Source: Diphasiastrum complanatum (lineage: Eukaryota > Streptophyta > Lycopodiopsida > Lycopodiales > Lycopodiaceae). Taken from it: a stretch of 64,000 nt of DNA. Within the stretch, counting starts at the first letter, position 1, and each line of letters opens with the position of its first letter. The position numbers and the translations under genes are program-made. Location of the stretch: the NCBI GenBank assembly GCA_029204225.1, contig CM055098.1:54878282-54942281 (forward strand), in the 5' to 3' direction. The notes under the pieces are model-generated. The model worked only from the letters and a program-made list of their open reading frames with translations, was not told the DNA's origin and searched no databases. Of this stretch, positions 1 through 11,400 are shown piece by piece.

Positions 1-1123
1 TCCTTCTCTAATTTTTACTCTCTCAAATGAAACTTGCTAAAAATGAACTGTTTTTCAATAGTCTGCATATTTGAACTGATTGTCGCTACAGTCTACATTT
101 TTGTACAGGTTTTTCCACAGGCAAAAAAATTGACACCTAACACTGTCGCTATTTTTTACCTTCCTGAGCAACTAAGTGTTTAGCGACACTTATGTAAGTT
201 GTTTTTGGGCCATTTATGCACTTTCAGAAAAGCGACACTTTTTGCGAAAAATGCAAAAAACCCGACACTGCATTTTAACACGCAGTTTATGACAAGCAAA
301 AAATGTGACACTTGTCTTTGAAATTGCGAAGGTGCCCTACAAATACTGAAGGTTGTCCTTAACTAAAGGCAAAGGCCAAAACAGCCAAGGACTATTGCGA
401 CGTCCATCTGCAGATTTACAAGGGATTCCAAATGCCAGATCATAACGTTTTCACGCTCCAACAACAAAGCAATCTATTGATCAGGTTAGTAGTTGTTAAC
501 TATCATGTAAATGTAAAGCTAGAATAATGCAAGATCTTCTAGTTGCTACGAATGTAAGTGAGTGATTGAAGATATGATAAGTCATAAGTCATCAGACAGA
601 GATAAAACGACCAGAACGGGTCTTTCAGTAGCTGACTCCTCAAAGTTAGTGATTATAGAGAGAGATATATATATATATTCAGAACTTTAGCAATTGTTTT
701 GAATCTGTAAGTAGGATCATGCGCTTATCAGCACAATTGTATTGTGATCTGATCGTTGTGTTTACAACATTATTATACAGATTTGCTATTGTTCTACACC
801 CGGTCGCATGCTTGTTGAATGATAATAACTATCACTCCTCTTACACAAACATTATTATAAGAGAAATGTATGGTTGTCTTTGACACCTAAATCAATTTTA
901 CATTCTCTTCATATCAGATTATCAGTATTAGGAAGATTGCATGGTTGTCACAGAAACCTAATCATTTCTTGCAATCTCTCCTTCACGGTAGTCTAAGATT
1001 CCTACATTGATAATTTGATTCAACACAAAAGAACTGCTCGCAAACTCCATTCTCTAAGTAATACACGATCTTGTTGTTAAGAATTTTTGTTTCATCAGTT
1101 GACATCTATCCAAAACGTCAACA
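1..1123 (+). mobile_element. Ty1/copia LTR, cut by window start
   Basis: This is the right part of a copia LTR. It ends in GTCAACA directly before a GATG spacer and a Met-tRNA-type primer-binding site. Blocks around 60-330 (the ACACTGT, TTTACACG-like and GGTGCCCTA stretches) match blocks of the two LTRs at 48.7 and 53.3 kb in order and spacing, so it is a diverged relative of that family. The LTR start lies outside the window. The family link is seen by eye in the sequence; the degree of identity was not computed. Confidence 0.7.
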
Positions 1124-1127
1124 GATG

Positions 1128-1140
1128 TGGTATCAGAACT
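1128..1140 (+). other. Primer-binding site (tRNA-Met type)
   Basis: TGGTATCAGAACT lies four bases after the LTR end. Copia elements prime reverse transcription from the 3' end of initiator tRNA-Met with TGGTATCAGAGC, and one base differs here. Two further degenerate copies of the motif (ATCAGAGCC) follow at about 1173 and 1198, which suggests local duplication of the leader. Confidence 0.75.
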
Positions 1141-1299
1141 GATAATTTACATTCCTCGCATCCCACAAAAGTGATATCAGAGCCAACAAAAGTCGTATCA
1201 GAGCCATAGGTTCTTAGCATTACTCATGCGTTGTCTCTCCAAAAATTGACATCAAGTCTGTTGTAGGAAGAAGTTAGGAGGAAAAGCTTGTCTACGACA

Positions 1300-1371
1300 A
1301 TGAGTACCAAATCCATGGCACTCTACTCAAACAAGCAGCAGTCCAAGAAGAAGAAAGACTTCAAGGATAAG
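1300..1371 (+). pseudogene. Copia gag stub
   Basis: An ATG opens a short lysine-rich reading frame (ALYSNKQQSKKKKDF) that resembles the region before the zinc knuckle of the copia gag at 49.9 kb (ALYANKSTTKQKKKK). The N-terminal gag half is missing. The frame then runs into gypsy integrase sequence, so this is a deletion or recombination joint between two retroelement classes. Assignment rests on local similarity only. Confidence 0.45.
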
Positions 1372-2402
1372 AAGACATTGCATCCGACATTACAGTTCAT
1401 GAGATCTTACAATCAGGATGCTGGTGGCCAACGATTCATAAGGATACGAAGGAATACCTAAGGAAATGCGATGGGTGCCAAAGGGCAAGGAGACCGACGA
1501 GATTGAATTATGACCTTCTACACTTGGTCTTAGACCAAGCACCATTTGAAAAGTGGGGATTGGATTACATTGGTCCAATTCACCCTGCAACAAGAAGTAC
1601 CCAGGCTCGATACATAATCGTGGCCACCGACTACCTCACCAAGTGGGTTGAGGACAAGGCAGTAAAAGTAGCTGATGCTAGGACCACTGCCAAGTTTCTC
1701 TATGAAAATATCATTGTGCGCTTTGGGTGCCTGGTGGAGATAGTCAGTGATCGCGGGAGTCATTTCATCAATGAGACCATCAAGGCCATGTTGGAAGAAT
1801 TCTTCGTGATCCATAGAACGACTATGCCTTCTCGCAATAATGGGTAAGCAGAATCATCCAATAAGATCCTCTGTAGTGTGCTCACACAAACAGTTGAAGC
1901 TAGCATATCGGATTGGGAACACAAGTTGCATGCTGCTCTGTGGGCATTAAGGACAGCATATAAGGGAAGCACTGATCAAACGCCATTCCAATTGGTACAT
2001 GGTCAGGATGCTGTAATGTCGGTAGAGTTTTTAGTCCCTTCATTAAGAATTGCCACAACGCAACGCCTTGATGAATCCAAATCTCTACAATTATGCCACG
2101 AAGCTCTGCATAAGCTCTACGAAACATGCTTACTAGCTGTGCATGCACTGGCAGTTGAAAAGGAAAGATGCAAAGCATGGCACAATCGCAGGTTAGAAAA
2201 GAAAGATCTTTGTTCTGGAGATCTAGTCCTGATGTATAAGACCAAGGCGATCAAGGGGAAATTAAAATTCACAAGCGAAGGTCCTTATCGGATCAAAGAA
2301 ATTCTTAATCATGGAGCCGTGAATCTGGAGAAGCTAGATGGGACACCTTTCAACACACCCATTCACGGTAGCCGGTTGCACAAGTACTGGCCACCGCAGT
2401 AA
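1372..2402 (+). pseudogene. Ty3/gypsy integrase, one nonsense codon
   Basis: One frame reads through almost the whole integrase C-terminal half of a gypsy polyprotein. Order: zinc-binding end (KCDGCQRA near 1465-1490), catalytic core (WGLDYIGPI, then TDYLTKW, then SDRGSHFI, then AESSNK), the conserved ALRTAYK and TPFQLVHG region, and the C-terminal GPY/F-like GPYRIKEIL, ending HKYWPPQ and TAA. A single in-frame TAA at 1845-1847 stands where NNGQAES would be expected, a CAA to TAA change. Integrase inserts retroelement cDNA into chromosomal DNA. No protease or RT precedes it, so this copy is dead. Confidence 0.85.
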
Positions 2403-3385
2403 GACAGATCCAAGTTGGTGGTGGCATGTTACGAAAAGTTTATTTGTTCGGCTATCACAACTAGATCCAGGAAGATCAAGCCAAATCAAGCTAGATCCAT
2501 CGAGGTTCAGCCAGATCTGGCAAGATCAGAGAAGATCCAACAAGATCCAAGAGAGATCCAGATCCAGATAGGATCAAGAGGAAAGTAGATCATCAGCCTT
2601 TACACCAATAAGGCCCCCAATTTGCAGATCAGAGATCTTGATCTCAGTAACCATGGCAAAATAAGAGCAAAATTCACCAAAACTGATGGATATGCTACCA
2701 AATATCTATCAAAACTTTCAGAGAGTTACTAACAGTCAGATCTAACATGGATGTAGCAGATTACCAGTTTGCAAAAGTTAAAAATCAGAGAATCTCAAGA
2801 TTTCGTCAAAAAAAAAAAAACACTCTAAAAGAGCACTTTTTTCATGATTTTTGGAGATCCCCTAGAAAATAGCTTTTGAAACCTGGACAGTCAATATATC
2901 TGACCCAGATGCATCTATGAAAATCTCTACGAGAGTTTTTGATGGAAAAAACATCATTTTTTAATGTATGTGAAGGTTCCAAGAAGCAGAATATTCAGAA
3001 CCTTCGCAGATCATCAAGATCATCAAACCAACCTTCGCAAGGGGCATACATTATAGGAGTTCTCAAACTTAGAAGGGCCATTTGCTATGAGTTTTTTTTT
3101 TTTCCTTGTTGTTTATGTCCATGTGGCCCAATCGGTTCTTGACATAGTGGCTTCTATGTAACATAACTCGCCTGACCCGGAAAACACAATTCATGTTTGG
3201 GCAAATTTGAATTTCCGGTTCAATAGATTGGAAGCATACTATTGGCTGGCATGCATGACAACTGGTTGACTAAACTGCTTGGGTTAACCTCAAGTTAAAA
3301 TTATCTTGGGCCTCACAAATAGGTTTGGCGCCTATTATACTCTGGACTCTCATATTGACAAGTTCAAACGTGAACTCTTCAAGCT
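2403..3385 (+). other. Gypsy 3' region, no gene
   Basis: No supported gene. 2460-2580 is a run of degenerate GATCCA/GATCAAG repeats, and 2760-3000 resembles the leader of the gypsy elements at 5.6 and 15.2 kb (poly-A run, 'gagcacttttttc', 'gagagtttttgatgg'). It is probably non-coding sequence of the same retroelement family. 3170-3385 is unremarkable flank to the next gene fragment. Confidence 0.4.
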
Positions 3386-3925
3386 ATGGCGATGCGATGG
3401 AGACCGAGGTCCTTGATATGCTCTGCAATTTTTTATAATGAGAGGGAAGACGATGGCGCATGGATTGCTCGTGAATATCATAAGGCTTCTTGGGTACTAA
3501 TGCATCCATCGGCGAGAGGGTCTTTTCGCCAAAAGAAAAAGGCCAAGTATACATATAGATCTTATTGGAAAGGGCGGATTATTGATTTCAAAGTTAATCC
3601 AGGAGGACAAACCATTTCAGAGGTGCTTATTCAACATGTTTATATGCATTCAGAACTTAATGTGGAGGCTATAAATCCACATGATTTTTGAAAGTGTAAT
3701 TGTAAGTATCTTAATTTTTTGGGTTGCTTGTCATTTTTAAAACGTAATCGCATTTATGAATCAGAGCTTATTATGATTTTGTATTGCAGATCTTTATCCT
3801 TCAAATATACATGAATGGAAACTCGTGGCGTCTCTTTCAGGTATTATAGATGTCATCCATTCAGAAATTGGCAAATTGAAATACAGAGGACGAACGGCAA
3901 AAGAACTTGCAGATTCTGAAATATT
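3386..3925 (+). pseudogene. Unidentified gene, left fragment
   Basis: I do not recognise the family. An open stretch from ATG 3386 reads EREDDGAWIAREYHK and later FKVNPGGQTISEVLIQHVY, ending at a TGA (3689). After a likely intron (branch and pyrimidine stretch, acceptor TTGCAG at about 3790) a second open stretch reads LYPSNIHEWKLVASLSGII and GRTAKELADSE to about 3925. Intron retention argues against a retroposed copy. The reading resumes after the solo LTR at 3950-4466. It could be a degraded host gene or the coding part of a DNA transposon. Confidence 0.4.
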
Positions 3926-3949
3926 TTTTTTTTTTGCTACGTATATTCC

Positions 3950-4466
3950 TATTGGGCGGAATCCCAACAAATTGTAAATAAATAAATTCGACCAATAAAA
4001 TGTGTTGCGAGGGCATGGCATCCTACGTGTATAAGCTCAAGGCCCAATAAGCACGCAAGCTTAAGTGTAAATAAAATAAAATAGACTTGGGCCTTTGAAT
4101 TAAAATAAAACTAGAGGCCCTTTAAACTTAGAAGATTATTTTCCATGCTTTTTGGTTTATGGTAGTTAAGGTTTTTCCATAAGCAATGACATTGAGCATT
4201 TGAGCTAACCTCCATCTCATCTCTCTCTCTCACTCTCTTCTCCTTCTTCTTCTTCTTCTATTTTATCTTCTCTCTTCACCCGAAATCATAATGAAGTTAG
4301 TTTAGGAAGAGTAGAGTTAGAGTGAGTAGTGTTAGTGGAGGTAGAGTTAGATGCAAAGTAGGAACTAACTAAAATTAGCATCTAAGCATAGCTAGGTACC
4401 TATCCAGTGAATTGAACCTTGTTGACAGGCGGGAGGACTATACTACGCAAGATCTTTGACCCTACA
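3950..4466 (+). mobile_element. Solo gypsy LTR with 5-bp target duplication
   Basis: The 517-bp block is bounded by ATTCC at 3945-3949 and ATTCC at 4467-4471. It ends in CCCTACA and starts TATTGGG, aligning with TGTTGTGGG of the LTR at 18.8 kb. Both carry AAATAAATAA, GTGTATAAGC, an AATAAG/AGCAC block and CT-rich 3' parts. Its last ~190 bp recur at 5141-5325. Removing it and one ATTCC rejoins an open frame across the site. A solo LTR forms by recombination between the two LTRs of a full element. Confidence 0.75.
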
Positions 4467-5108
4467 ATTCCATACACAAATGGAGGAATGGAAAAACTAG
4501 AGTGTATACCTCTACCTAATTTCCAAGATAACGTGTGGTGGATTGCAGTCAACGACAATATAATAAAATGTTTTCGTTCCAAGCTATATAATGATGTACA
4601 AAAGTCACTCAAAACTAGTACTGGATCAAGAAATGTGCACTTAAGCTGGTTTGCTCTAATGTCATTGTTTGTCAGCTCTTTTTCAAACACGGAGGTGCAT
4701 TGAACTCCCACATTGTTTGTTTGCAAAAATCTATCAGATGATTTTTTATTCAAACTCATGGACAAAGGTTGGGATATAAGATCCACTGTAGATATTGCTT
4801 GTAGAATCAAACATTCATCTATATCATTTAGATACAATATAGAAAAGCAAATGCTTAGTATGGTGTTTCATTATCAGAGATGGAAATAACACAATGGTAC
4901 TTGGGCCCCATTAGATCAAGATCTAGACAGCATTGGACACACTGATCGTATATATATTGATATCATGGCAAATGGGAATTTACTTACTACTACTGAGCTT
5001 GAGCAGGACTTGACCTTATTCTACATTAGAACGGAACTAACACTTTTACAGCAAGATATCTTCGAATATTTCAGTTTTATATTGGATGGAAAATTGGTAT
5101 GTGAAATC
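4467..5108 (+). pseudogene. Unidentified gene, right fragment
   Basis: Continues the gene at 3386-3925 after the solo LTR. Readable blocks are MEKLECIPLPNFQDNVWWIA, VNDNIIKCFRSK, then in another frame DDFLFKLMDKGWDIRSTVD, and HTDRIYIDIMANGNLLTTT up to FSFILDGKL followed by a GTATGT donor at 5097. There is one frameshift near 4700 and one TAA near 4888. No family is recognised. The second LTR copy cuts it off at about 5140. Confidence 0.4.
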
Positions 5109-5140
5109 AATGAATTTGTATATTAATTTGTATTCATTAT

Positions 5141-5325
5141 CCTCTCTCTTCACCCAAAATCATGATGAAGTTAGTTTAGGAAGAGTAGAGTTAGAGTGAG
5201 TAATGTTAGTGGAGGTAGAGTTAGATGCAAAGTAGGAACTAGCTAAAATTAGCATCTATGCATAGTTAGGTACCTATTTGTTGACAGGTGGGAGGGCTAT
5301 ACTACGCAAGATCTTTGACCCTACA
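5141..5325 (+). repeat. Truncated gypsy LTR end
   Basis: This repeats 4275-4466 with few differences (shared landmarks: CTCTCTTCACCC, AGTTAGTTTAGGAAGAG, CTACGCAAGATC, GACCCTACA). It ends at the same CA and is followed after one base by a primer-binding site, so it is the 3' part of the 5' LTR of the gypsy element that continues to 8.43 kb. The upstream part of the LTR is missing. Confidence 0.75.
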
Positions 5326-5326
5326 T

Positions 5327-5343
5327 TGGCACCGTTGCCGGAC
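5327..5343 (+). other. Primer-binding site (tRNA-Asp type)
   Basis: TGGCACCGTTGCCGGAC closely matches the tRNA-Asp-complementary site TGGCGCCGTTGCCGGGG used by many plant Ty3/gypsy elements of the Athila/Tat group. It starts one base after the LTR end. Confidence 0.7.
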
Positions 5344-6816
5344 ATAGGTCTCCACTAACTAGTTTAATTGCATTTTAGCTATTTTCTTGCTTTTTAGAGT
5401 AGTTTTAGGTAGATTTTTGGGAGTTTAGAGTTAGTTTTCTGTTTTTTTTTGTGTTTGGATTGTTCACAGCTAGCGAAGGAGGTGTGAGAGGGTAGAGGAG
5501 GCCCTGAACAGCCTCTAAGGGCTTGAAACCCAAACCAACTAACCAAAAAACCCTAAAATCACACCAATCTGTATTTTGGAGGGAAAAAGAGCCTGAAATC
5601 TCATCAGATTTTTATATATCCAAAACCAGTGTGAATTAACCCTTGCATCACTAGCAGCAGCTTCAGGGTATTGTCCCAGACCTGCATAAAAGCCTGCGAG
5701 AGTCAGTTCCAAGCATATTGCAAAAATCAGAGAAAAATCATAAAAAATTCAAGAAACCCTTGAAAAAATTCAAAAACATCCAAATCTTCACCAGAACTCT
5801 CGCAGACCCTCTGAAGTTCCATCTCAGTGAGACCAGGACACAAAGAAGCTTGCGAGAGTTAGTTTGATGTCTGAGTGTCTGTGCGAGAGTTCCCAGTGAA
5901 AAAAAGATGGAAAAGTACCAGTGAACCCTCGCAAACACCAAAACTTTTAGTTCCAGTGGGCAAGAACTCTCATAGAAGATTCTGAAGTTCCATCTCATAG
6001 AGAAAAGGACACAGAAGATCTTGCGAGAGTTAGTTTGATTTCAGTGAGCAGAAAATTCGATTTAAGTGCTAAAAAATCACTAAAAATTGAAGATCCAGCA
6101 AATCCTTTCAGTAAGAACTCTCGAAGACACTTTCAATCGATTCAAAATGTCCATTTCCATCAGTGATGAAGACTGCGAGAGTTAGTACAGAGAATTGGTG
6201 AAGATCAAGCCCAAATAGTGGTTCTGAACCCTCGCATACAGTGAAATTTTCACTTATTGCGAGAGTCATTAGAGGAGTTTTGAGCTCCAAAAAGACCCTT
6301 TAAGAATTCATGCAAGATGTAGTTTATATTATTAAAATATTATAACACTAATACTTTTGACTTGCCATAACTTTTTACTCATAGCTCAAAAGTATGTCAT
6401 CTAACATATCATTGAAAGCCCTTGTTGAGCGCTTTCCAATGCACCAAACTTCGCTAAATTCGGACTTACCACTAAAAAGTTATGCCATTTTTAGTGTGGA
6501 ATCAAAATGTGGACTCAAAAAGTTACGTTACGTAGATTTCAAATTTCAGTGTTTTGATTGGTCCATGTGTAAGAAAAAATTGAGAAAAAATATAAAAAGA
6601 ATATTTACAAAGGGTCTTTTTTGGATTTAGAACTCCTCTAATGTAACTCTCGCAAAGAATTCCATAGTGAGATCTAACCCAGATCCAGCTATTATGATCC
6701 TTGAGAGAGTTACTTCCCAAAGATCTAAGAGATATCAAGTTTTTTATCTGCAAAAACAGCTAAAAAATCCTCGCACAGCCAACCCTCGCACAAGAGAACC
6801 CTAGCAAACTAGATCA
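5344..6816 (+). other. Gypsy element A untranslated leader
   Basis: Long non-coding leader between PBS and gag. It contains degenerate repeats of about 160 bp marked by 'gaactctcgcag', 'ctgaagttccatctca' and 'cttgcgagagttag', seen at about 5790, 5950 and 6115. The same motifs occur in the leader at 15.1-15.6 kb, so the two elements are one family. No gene is supported here. Confidence 0.6.
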
Positions 6817-8430
6817 GTGGAAAGATCTGCATCAGATCTAGCTACTGTCAAAATCTCAGGTCAATCAATGCAAGGAGTAAGAAGATATCAAGAAAAAACC
6901 AACGTAAAAGGCCTATTTCACTTCCGGCCGATCAGATTGATCAGATCCTTAAGATCCAGACTGCATTCCACTGTACAAGCAAGATCCAGCTACTTTGGAA
7001 CCCACCATCAAATGAAACTGAGATCGGGACGATCAATAGCAAGAAGGATAGCAAATCAAGCACCACACCTTCCCAGATTAGCAGTTGTGCAACAAGAGGC
7101 AGAACCGACACTAGCACCAATGGATCCAATGGGCCAACCCGTACCTGTCCCTCCCTTGCAAGCAGTCCGGAGAGCATCTTGGATGGAAATATCAAAATAC
7201 GATGGATCATCAGATCTCATCTGATTCCTCCATATTTATGAGCAAGCTTGTGAAATCTACGGTGAACGGACACATGCGAAAAAGTTGATGTTGTTCCCCA
7301 TGTCCTTATTGGCAGTGGCTCAGGATTGGTTTTTCAACCTGTCAGAGGAAGAAAAATCTACTTGGGAAGCGGCTAAAGCGGCTCTCATTACGTGCTTTAA
7401 ACCAAGAAAGTTCCTGGAAGACCCATTTCTCCTGCTGAGTAAAGTCAAGATGGGAAAACGAGAAAGGGTCAGGGATTATATTGATCGGGTCAAACATCTA
7501 CGATCCGAGTGCAGTGCAGCCCTAACTCCCGATCATGTGGTTCCTAGCCGGATTACCATGAAGCATCAGAAGAGAACTGAAACGACAAGAGCAGTATGCT
7601 ACTCTGCAAGAAGCTATGGAAGATGCCATCAGGGAAGAGGATAAGGGATCTGACGACGAATATCCATCCACCCACACTCTTGCTCCCTCGTTAGCATCGT
7701 CATCATCAAATGCATCCGCTCTATCCACAGAACTGTTGTTGGAGCAAATGACAAAATTACACAAACAGCAAATGGAGCAACTGATGGCGCAGTTTGACCA
7801 AAAACTGAAAGCCTTACAGGGAGTTGTAGCAGTAACGCCACATCAACCGGAACCAAATTAGTTGCAGTATCCGCGACGGGAGAATGTATGGTATTTAGTG
7901 TGCATGCAAACTATACAGCAAATGAGTGTCCAGTCCTAAAGCAAAATCTGAGACTGACACATAGATTCTGTCATCTGTGCAATGCAACATCGCACGATAT
8001 GGCATTTTGCCTGTTTAACCCCCGGATTGTTCAACAGAAGAGAAGTTCTTATCAGACTTCTTATCCATATCATCAACGGAACCCAACGCGGCATCAAGGT
8101 ACGGCGCACTGAATCAACAACAACGTATGGCCTTACCTGCACCACCAGGGCCAGCCAATCAACAAGTGGCCCATGTAAACCTGACAGCAGCGGAACCAGA
8201 GATTCAAACACCACCTCAACCTGAGCAACAGCAATGGTACGGACTAGATGAACCATTTATGGATCCTGTCATAAATGAATATGTTGCAGCCTATGCAGCT
8301 CAAACTCAGCGTCAAGGCAGAAGAAATTACGGTTGCTACGGATGCGGCGAAGGACACAGAATTGTAGAATGTCTCTACAAGGGACAATATACATCTTTCT
8401 GCCGAGAATGCGGTTATGGGCACTGTTACG
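6817..8430 (+). pseudogene. Gypsy element A gag, broken
   Basis: A retrotransposon gag read in pieces. A basic N-terminal part begins near 6817; the capsid core runs ASWMEISKYDGSSD, then LMLFPMSLLAVAQDWFFNL, then FLEDPFLLLSKVKMGKRE; a coiled-coil-like Q-rich part follows (EQMTKLHKQQMEQLMAQFD); Cys/His clusters are FCHLCNATSHDMAFC near 7965 and CYGCGEGH...CRECGYGH near 8335-8430. Stops and frameshifts occur at about 7222, 7550 and 7861. Gag would form the virus-like particle. The sequence stops at about 8430, where minus-strand copia RNase H sequence begins without an LTR. Confidence 0.75.
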
Positions 8431-11400
8431 TGAGCAGATCTGCAACCATATTTTTTGATTTTATATACTGGATCTAGAGCTCTCCTTTTGAGATCAAATC
8501 TCGAATGTGATGGTACTTCAGAGGTATGTGCTTTGTCTTGGAATGGAAGACGGGATCCTGGGACATATAGATGGCACTCTGAGAGTCCATCATCATCATG
8601 CTTGGCCCTTTTTGTGGTATCCTGATTGCCTTCAGCATCATCTGCAGTCACACTACCTCATTCGTCACTTTTGAAATTGCGATATACTCAGCTTCGTAGG
8701 AGGATTGAGCTACCAAGATTTGCATTTTGCATATCCAGCTGATTGCAGCTCCGCACGCTATTGTACATCTCCCAGTAACGGACTTGTTGTCATCTTTGCA
8801 GCTCACCCAGCTTGCATGATTATAGTGATGCAGCTCGAATCCTTTTTCTTCATTCTCAGCTCTGTAGGTTAATACCATATTCTGGGTACCTTGTAGATAC
8901 TGGAGGATTCGTTTGGCCATTTGCCAATGTGCCATACCAAAATTTGAAGAAAATTGGCTCAATACATAAACAGAGAAAGCCAGATCAGGTCTGGTACAGA
9001 TTGTCAAGTACATCAGACTACCGATTAAGTTCTGGTAGGGTATATCTGCCATCTTTTGTTCTTTCTCTTCAATTTTTGGGCAATCTTGTTTCGTGAGCTT
9101 GGCTCCAGCTATCATTGGTGTGGATTTCTCTTTGCAGTCCATCATGCGGTACTACTTCAGCACTTTTCTGGCATATTCTGACTGACTCAAGTGCATTTCG
9201 CCCTTTGTTCGATCTCTTTTGATCTCTAGCCCTAGGCATTTTGTTGCTTCTCCAAGATCTATGATTTCGTAGCTTTCAAAAATCTGACTCTTTGTGTCTT
9301 TGATCAGCATCAAGGGATTTCCTATCATCAGTGAATCATCCACGAAAATGGTCAGTATCACAAAATTATTTTCTATTCTTTTGATGTAGACATTGTAGTC
9401 TGGTTGAGTAGGATTGAAATCTAGAGACTTCAGAAGGCCATCAAGCTTTTTGTACCAGGCTCATGATGCCTGTTTTAGACCGTACATGCATCTCTATAGT
9501 CCATTGACATATTGTCTGTTGTTGAGGTCTTCATAGCCTTCAGGTTGCTTCATAAAGATTTCTTCCTCTAGATCTCCATGGAGAAAGGCTGTTTTCATGT
9601 CAATCTGGTGAATTTCCAGATTGTACTGTGTGGCATATGCAAGGAGTAGCCTTATGCTTGTCATCTTGACCATGGATGAATATGTGTCGAAATAGTCAAC
9701 ATCATATCTCTGCGTGTAGCCCTTCGTGACAAGCCTTGCTTTGTAGCAGCCAATAGTGCCATCTAATTTTAGCTTTTTCTTGTACACCCACTTGTAGTCG
9801 ACTACTTTTCTATTTTCTGGCAGTGGCTCTAATGTCCATGCCTTGTTTCGCCTCATCGACTCGATCTCCTCTAACATTGCCTGATTTCAGAATTCTCCCT
9901 CTAGACTCTGGATAGCTTCTTGGTATGTTGTTGGCTCTCTTGTGAAGCTGCAGTATTCAAACTACGTGTCTTCGCTCCATTGAAGATTGTCAAAGTAGCA
10001 GTCTGGAGGTCTTCTTTGTCTCGTTGACCTTTGAGGTTCGTTTCGTCGCTTCTCAAACATTTCTTGTTTGTGGGATCGATCCTTTGCCTCCTGCTGCTCT
10101 AAAGTCTGGAACTCTGCATTCTGATTTGATGTCTGTTCTCAATCTTCCTCTGGAATAGGCAGCAGTGTGAAGATCTCATGGCCTCTTTCATCTTTTAGTC
10201 CAAGAAATTTGGACTCATCGAACTTCACATCTCTACTCGAAACAACCTTCTTCGTGGTTGGATCGTAGAGCCTGTACACATGTGTTCCGTTTGAGTAGCC
10301 GACCATGATTGTTAGTTCAGATTTGTCATTGAACTTGCTTCTCTTTTCCTTCGAAATGTGCTTGTATGCTGCACATTCAAACACTCGTATGTATGACAGA
10401 TTAGGTTTTCTGCCTGTCCACATTTCGTATGGTGTTTTGTTTTCCAACATCGTTGTTGTAGATCTATTCTGCAGGTGTACAGCTGCAGCTATTGCCTCGA
10501 CCCAGAATTGACCTGACAATTGAGCCTGTGCCATCATGCATCTGGCTCCTTCGACTAGCATTCTGTTTTTTCTTTCTGCCACACCATTGTATTTAGGTGT
10601 GTATGCAGGAGTGAACTAGTGTTCGATCCCCTGTTCTTCGCAGAATCTTGAGAATTCTGTACTTTTGTATTCACCTCCATTGTCAAATCCAAGGATCTGT
10701 ATCTTTTTCGAGGTGTGTCGCTCTACGAATGCCACAAACTTCTTGAAAGAATCAAACAATTTGGATTTTTTCTTCAAGTAGTAGATCATGGTCATCCGGT
10801 TGTAATCATCTATGAACGTTAGAAAATATCTCGAACCTGAGAGCGAATCTGTTCTCATCGGTCCACAGACATCAGAGTGGATGAGCTCAAGAACTTCTTT
10901 GGCTCTTCTTCCCTCGTGTGTGAATGGATTCCGATAGAATCACTGCTCTATCGTTTTCGAGTTCGCGAAAGTTGATCAAGATCTTCTTGTTGCAGGTTAT
11001 GTGAGATGTTGCTCCTGAATCGATGACTACATCATAATCGTGTTCAGAATAGCTTGTCGAAGCTTCGTCGAGTATAGTGAAAGATTCATCACCTCTTTCA
11101 ACATCCTTTGATGACTCTGCAACGTTTGCCTTTTCAGCTTTGTTTTTCCTTTTTGGGTTGAATCTGCAGTCGTATGCAGAATGCCCTTTCTTCTTGCAAT
11201 GCATGCAAGGTATTGCTGGATTGAACCAGCATTTGTTGGCCGTATGGCCTGGTTTGTGGCAGTGATCGCAAGAAGAAGATTGCTGATTCGAGGACTTTGT
11301 CTTCTCAAATCTTGGCTTGTTTTTGTTCTTCTTCTTTTCTTTCGTGAAGAGAGCCTTCTCTTGATCACTGCTTCTCTCTCTTTCATCTCTCATCAGTCTC

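Noticed and set aside
5327..5343. tRNA gene
   Set aside because: Only the 3' acceptor complement is present; it is a retroelement primer-binding site.
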